DNA from: Macquaria australasica
Lineage: Eukaryota; Chordata; Actinopteri; Centrarchiformes; Percichthyidae
Reading direction: 5' to 3'
Length of the DNA stretch: 64,000 nt
Assembly: GCA_005408345.1 (NCBI GenBank)
Contig: SEMN01000010.1
Span: 2,959,501 to 3,023,500 of the forward strand
Positions 60,546-64,000 of the stretch are shown here, one piece after another. The first letter of the stretch is position 1. Each line of letters begins with the position of its first letter. Position numbers and translations under genes: made by a program. A model generated the notes under the pieces. It worked only from the letters and a program-made list of their open reading frames with translations, had not been told where the DNA came from and made no database searches.

Positions 60546-62877
60546 CCCAGTCAGGTCTCTACTGGGAAGGTCACACACCTCGTCCTTGTATTGAGACTTC
60601 AGATGTGTCTTTTGCACAGACGTGTTTTTCTCTTACTCAAGCGTACCTTGGTTATGTGTTGCAAAACCCTATCTTAGCTAAACTTTAACAGTCATCAGAG
60701 ACCCTCACCACACTGGTCGACCCTCACCATGTAAAGTGTACCAGCAGATCTTCGCACCAACGTGGCAAGTTAGTACTGTACCATGGTTGAAAGTTAGAGG
60801 CCACAATTTCAGTTTAGGTCCTTGTCTTGTGTGGCCCACAGTTTAGAACCCACCTGACAAACTAATTTATGATCCTTTTAAGAGAAACACTGCCCAGGAT
60901 CTTGAAGGCTGAATTTCTGGCCCCAGTGCTGCTACAATATTTCACGATTATCAGGCTATCCCTGGCGGTATCATAAAACACCTCATATTACCACACTTCC
61001 CTGTCTGTCTCTGCCGCGGCCTTTTTTACACCCTCTCTGTGGTGGGTCAAAATTTAAGGCACTTCCAGGAGGCCATATTTCCTTCCAAAACCAAAAACTG
61101 GTGTGTGTCACAAGGTTTTTGGATGTATTGGTCATTAAAACGGGGAGTTGGCCAAACTCCTATAATTGTTCGTATATTCTTTAGGCGTTTTCAGTACAAC
61201 ACGTATTGTTGTTTCAGAGTACATGCGTGTTTTTGCTGACAGTAATGCTGATGCAGAAAGAAGGAAGTTAGAAGTTGCAAAGGGACTGCCCACAGCAGTG
61301 TTTCTCAGAGAGGTGTTTTACTGGCAGGTCTTTCACTAAAGCGTATAATACTGGTGTTGATTTTAGCCGGCTGTAGACGAACTGCAGTTCGCCCAGTCAA
61401 TGGCACTGTTCAAGGCCTCTCTATCATTCTCAGCGGGCAGAGCTGCGACTAGCTCGTAAAGCTGCTCATAAACTGACACTAACAGAGCTGGCTCTGCCCA
61501 GATACATAAAGCGTCCAAAGCAACACACAAACGCATTAACGGCACGCTATTAACAACAACTCAAAGCACCGGTGGTTCTTTTCACCTGAATAGGGCCATC
61601 AGAGTGTGTATGATTAAAGAGGCTTTAAACTGATAAATGTTTTAACTTAACTGCATTAAAACTTTATATTAAACTGTCTTTTTTAAAGTTTTGCGCTTAC
61701 AGTGTCATCGCTTTAAGAGGTGACCCATGAATCACCCTGGAGTGATTTGACTTGGAGCTCAAAATCAACAACAAAAACAAAAGGAGTAAGTGGAGGGCTG
61801 AATTAAGACATGGAGTTTCAAACCTCTTTTGTGTGATGAAATATTATAATCTTCCAGAGTATGGGGAGATTGACCTGTCAAGCCCACGCTGTATTGAGCA
61901 AAGGCTCAATATTAGCTCAGATAATGGCCCGTTTTGAATTAGTTAATCCTGCTATTATCTGTAATGAGAACAACTGGCCAGACCCAGTGACTGCTTGGCT
62001 GGGAATCTGTTTTGTGTCTTTGCTTACGGTTTTAATTGTAACAAGCTGAGGGGAGAAAGCAAAAAGACTGAAATCTATTATGCCAATGTCACTTCAGCAA
62101 GCATTCCCATCGGAACATCACAGCAATAGGGGTCTTTAGGTGCAGATTCCCAGCAGAATGGCACAGAAACCCAGCCAGGAAAGCCAAAGGCAGGTCTAAA
62201 GGGAAACAACCTCATTTTACTGGAAAATTGTTAAATTGAGAAATCTATGAAGCACAAACATTGCAATCGAATGGAGCAACAAATGGAGCAGACAAAAGGG
62301 GTCAAAGGTTTTTGTTTTTTTGCAGTGAATGGAGGCACAGTGACTGAGGAATGAAGACAGAGCAGCATTTAAGGGCCCACAAAGCTGTGCATTTAAATAA
62401 ACAGGGTTACGTCCTTCTCCTTTGGGCCCAATGAAGTCCATCAAAGAACATGGTAATGCCCCACTGAATGGCCGTAAGGACTCCCAAACTCCCGCCTTTT
62501 CACTTCGTGTGAAAGAATGTGACATAATAAACACAACACCCCCCCACCCCACCCCATGAAAAACAGACATAAACTGAGCTTTAAATATTTTCTGCCCTGG
62601 TTACAGCATTAAATCATTATTAGGGTTGCCATGTGGGACGTTTGGCACTGTGCAGATGTCATTATTTGTGGGAAGTTAATAAGTAATGTTGTGCCCTCAA
62701 GTAGTAAAAACAGAAATACAGGAATCAATATTAATTGCTGAGGGGCAGGAGCACTCCCAACAGCAGTGGAAAATGTGTCAGTTCTGTTGTAGCCAATAAA
62801 ATTGTGTCTATGCAGCTTCCAGGATTATCGATGTACAGGTTCTGCTCATCCATTAATTCAAAAATGTATCATAACAC
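60545..62877. other. Unique-looking intergenic DNA, no gene
   Basis: No coding frame or repeat family is supported. The stretch 61600-62600 is free of the window's repeat families and of balanced composition, so it could hold conserved non-coding elements. This cannot be tested from one sequence. Confidence 0.4.
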
Positions 62878-63866
62878 AAAGTGATGGAAGAAATATTTAG
62901 ATCCTTGATGTAAGTAAAGTACTGATACCACAAAGTAAAAGTCCTGCATTCAAAATATTATTTAAACCTGCATTAACTGATTTGTTTGGCCACCTGGGGG
63001 CAGTGCAAAAAGTGGTAAACACAACATTGACATATTATCACTTCAGCATTAGCATTAGCATTTGTTTGGAATCATGTTTCTGGCCACCTGGCAAATTTAA
63101 ATCCAATATTTACTCTCATTTTAGGTCTGTTTTTGGTCTCCACCAACTCCTGAGGGAAATATCTGGGACTTAAGCTGCCAAATGCTCCACTATGTTCACC
63201 AGCTTGTCACTAACTGTGTCTGTCTGCCGTTTGGTGCTGAGCAGGTATTGTACAGTGGGTGTATCGGAGATTTTTTGTTGAAAACAGCTGCCTGCTGCTG
63301 GAGGAAACAACGCTGATGAGAGCGGTGAGAGGGAACCAAAATCAGTAAAGTTGCAGACTGTAAAACCAAAACAATTAGCTAAAAGATGCTAAAATGCACT
63401 GTGGAACTGAGGGAAGCTGCAGAGTCAGGTGATAATTCTCAGTCGGTGACCTCTTTCACATTACACATGGTCATTTGATCCATTGTTAAAATAGAAATGT
63501 TGATTGGTGCAGCTTTAAGTAAAAGCATATTAGCAAAATATACTGGGGAGTTAAATATAAAAGTACTCATGCAGAAAGGCCAGTTACATACGTTAACATG
63601 TGAACACAAACAGCATTTTAATATTGCAGCTGGTCGAGATTTTAGCTAGTTGTTATATTGGGTAGTTTAATCTATAACAATGCATCATAGTTTTTAACAA
63701 TGACATATGTTTTGTTTGTAAAATCTTAATTTTCCTTCTGAGATGTAATGGGGTAGAAGTATAAAGAAGCTCAAAATGGATATACAATACACAAGTAACG
63801 TACAAGTACTTAAAAATCGTAGTGAAAGTAAAGTACTTAAATGCACTTAGTTACCTTCCGCCACTG
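62878..63866. repeat. Family D repeat interrupted by a nested family B element
   Basis: The outer element begins gtgatggaagaaatatttag and ends ttaccttccgccactgct, near inverted repeats. Its interior agtaaaagt/aagtact sequence is split at 62965 and resumes at 63514 after a 548-base insert. Confidence 0.65.
62966..63513. repeat. Repeat family B copy nested in family D, tttaa flanks
   Basis: Flanked on both sides by tttaa (62961-62965 and 63514-63518). The outer sequence reads caaaatatta before and gtaaaag after; the related repeat near 45600 reads caaaatattactgaagtaaaag without the insert. This supports a genuine insertion with TTAA-type duplication. Confidence 0.65.
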
Positions 63867-64000
63867 CTGAAAGGTCACTGCACTGAAAATGAAACATCAG
63901 TCACACACACAAAAAAAAACATTTGACTAACTTAATCCCACACTCCAACATGAGCCAGATATCAGGAACAAGAGAAGGTTTTATGATCCTGAACAGATGT

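Noticed and set aside
1..64000. CRISPR arrays, operons, phage or other prokaryotic systems
   Set aside because: Introns, repeat content and all recognised genes are vertebrate; the only regular repeats are microsatellites and transposon-derived arrays.

Overview
The window comes from a ray-finned fish, most likely a percomorph teleost. Genes are split into many short exons with GT-AG introns. Dinucleotide microsatellites are abundant, and several families of short palindromic repeats built around 'gctaagctaa' and 'agctagc' occur in introns and intergenic DNA. The proteins are plainly vertebrate. No bacterial, CRISPR or phage-like feature is present.

Layout. 1-5.6 kb is non-coding; it holds a CpG-rich patch with opposed splice donors (2.28-2.9 kb) and a perfect 35-bp hairpin (4391-4464). 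5.8-7.0 kb (minus) is an intronless thymoproteasome catalytic subunit gene, psmb11 (beta5t). About 0.7 kb from its start, head to head, begins sel1l3 (plus, 24 coding exons, 7682-18142). 18.4-27.9 kb is intergenic. 28.4-33.1 kb (minus) is slc34a2 (12 coding exons, NaPi-IIb phosphate transporter), with a TATA box at 33.6 kb beside a long CA repeat. 35359-37781 is one complete LTR insertion with a 5-bp target duplication; it is non-autonomous and carries a long proline-rich reading frame. 42.26-45.03 kb (minus) is a pancreatic elastase gene of the CELA3/ela3l type (8 exons, 269 codons). From 45.2 kb to the end I find no convincing gene, only repeats, microsatellites and unique non-coding DNA.

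Relations. From memory, SEL1L3 and SLC34A2 are convergent neighbours in mammals; they are convergent here too, so that pair looks like conserved synteny. From memory, human PSMB11 lies beside PSMB5 on another chromosome, so the psmb11-sel1l3 head-to-head pair would be a fish arrangement. The genes are independent units: thymic antigen processing, an ER/secretory membrane protein of unclear role, epithelial phosphate uptake and pancreatic digestion.

Exon boundaries were placed by hand. In all three multi-exon genes the phases close exactly and the totals (1107, 639 and 269 residues) are close to remembered human lengths. Ends of repeat elements are approximate. No alignment, expression or RNA-folding computation was run.
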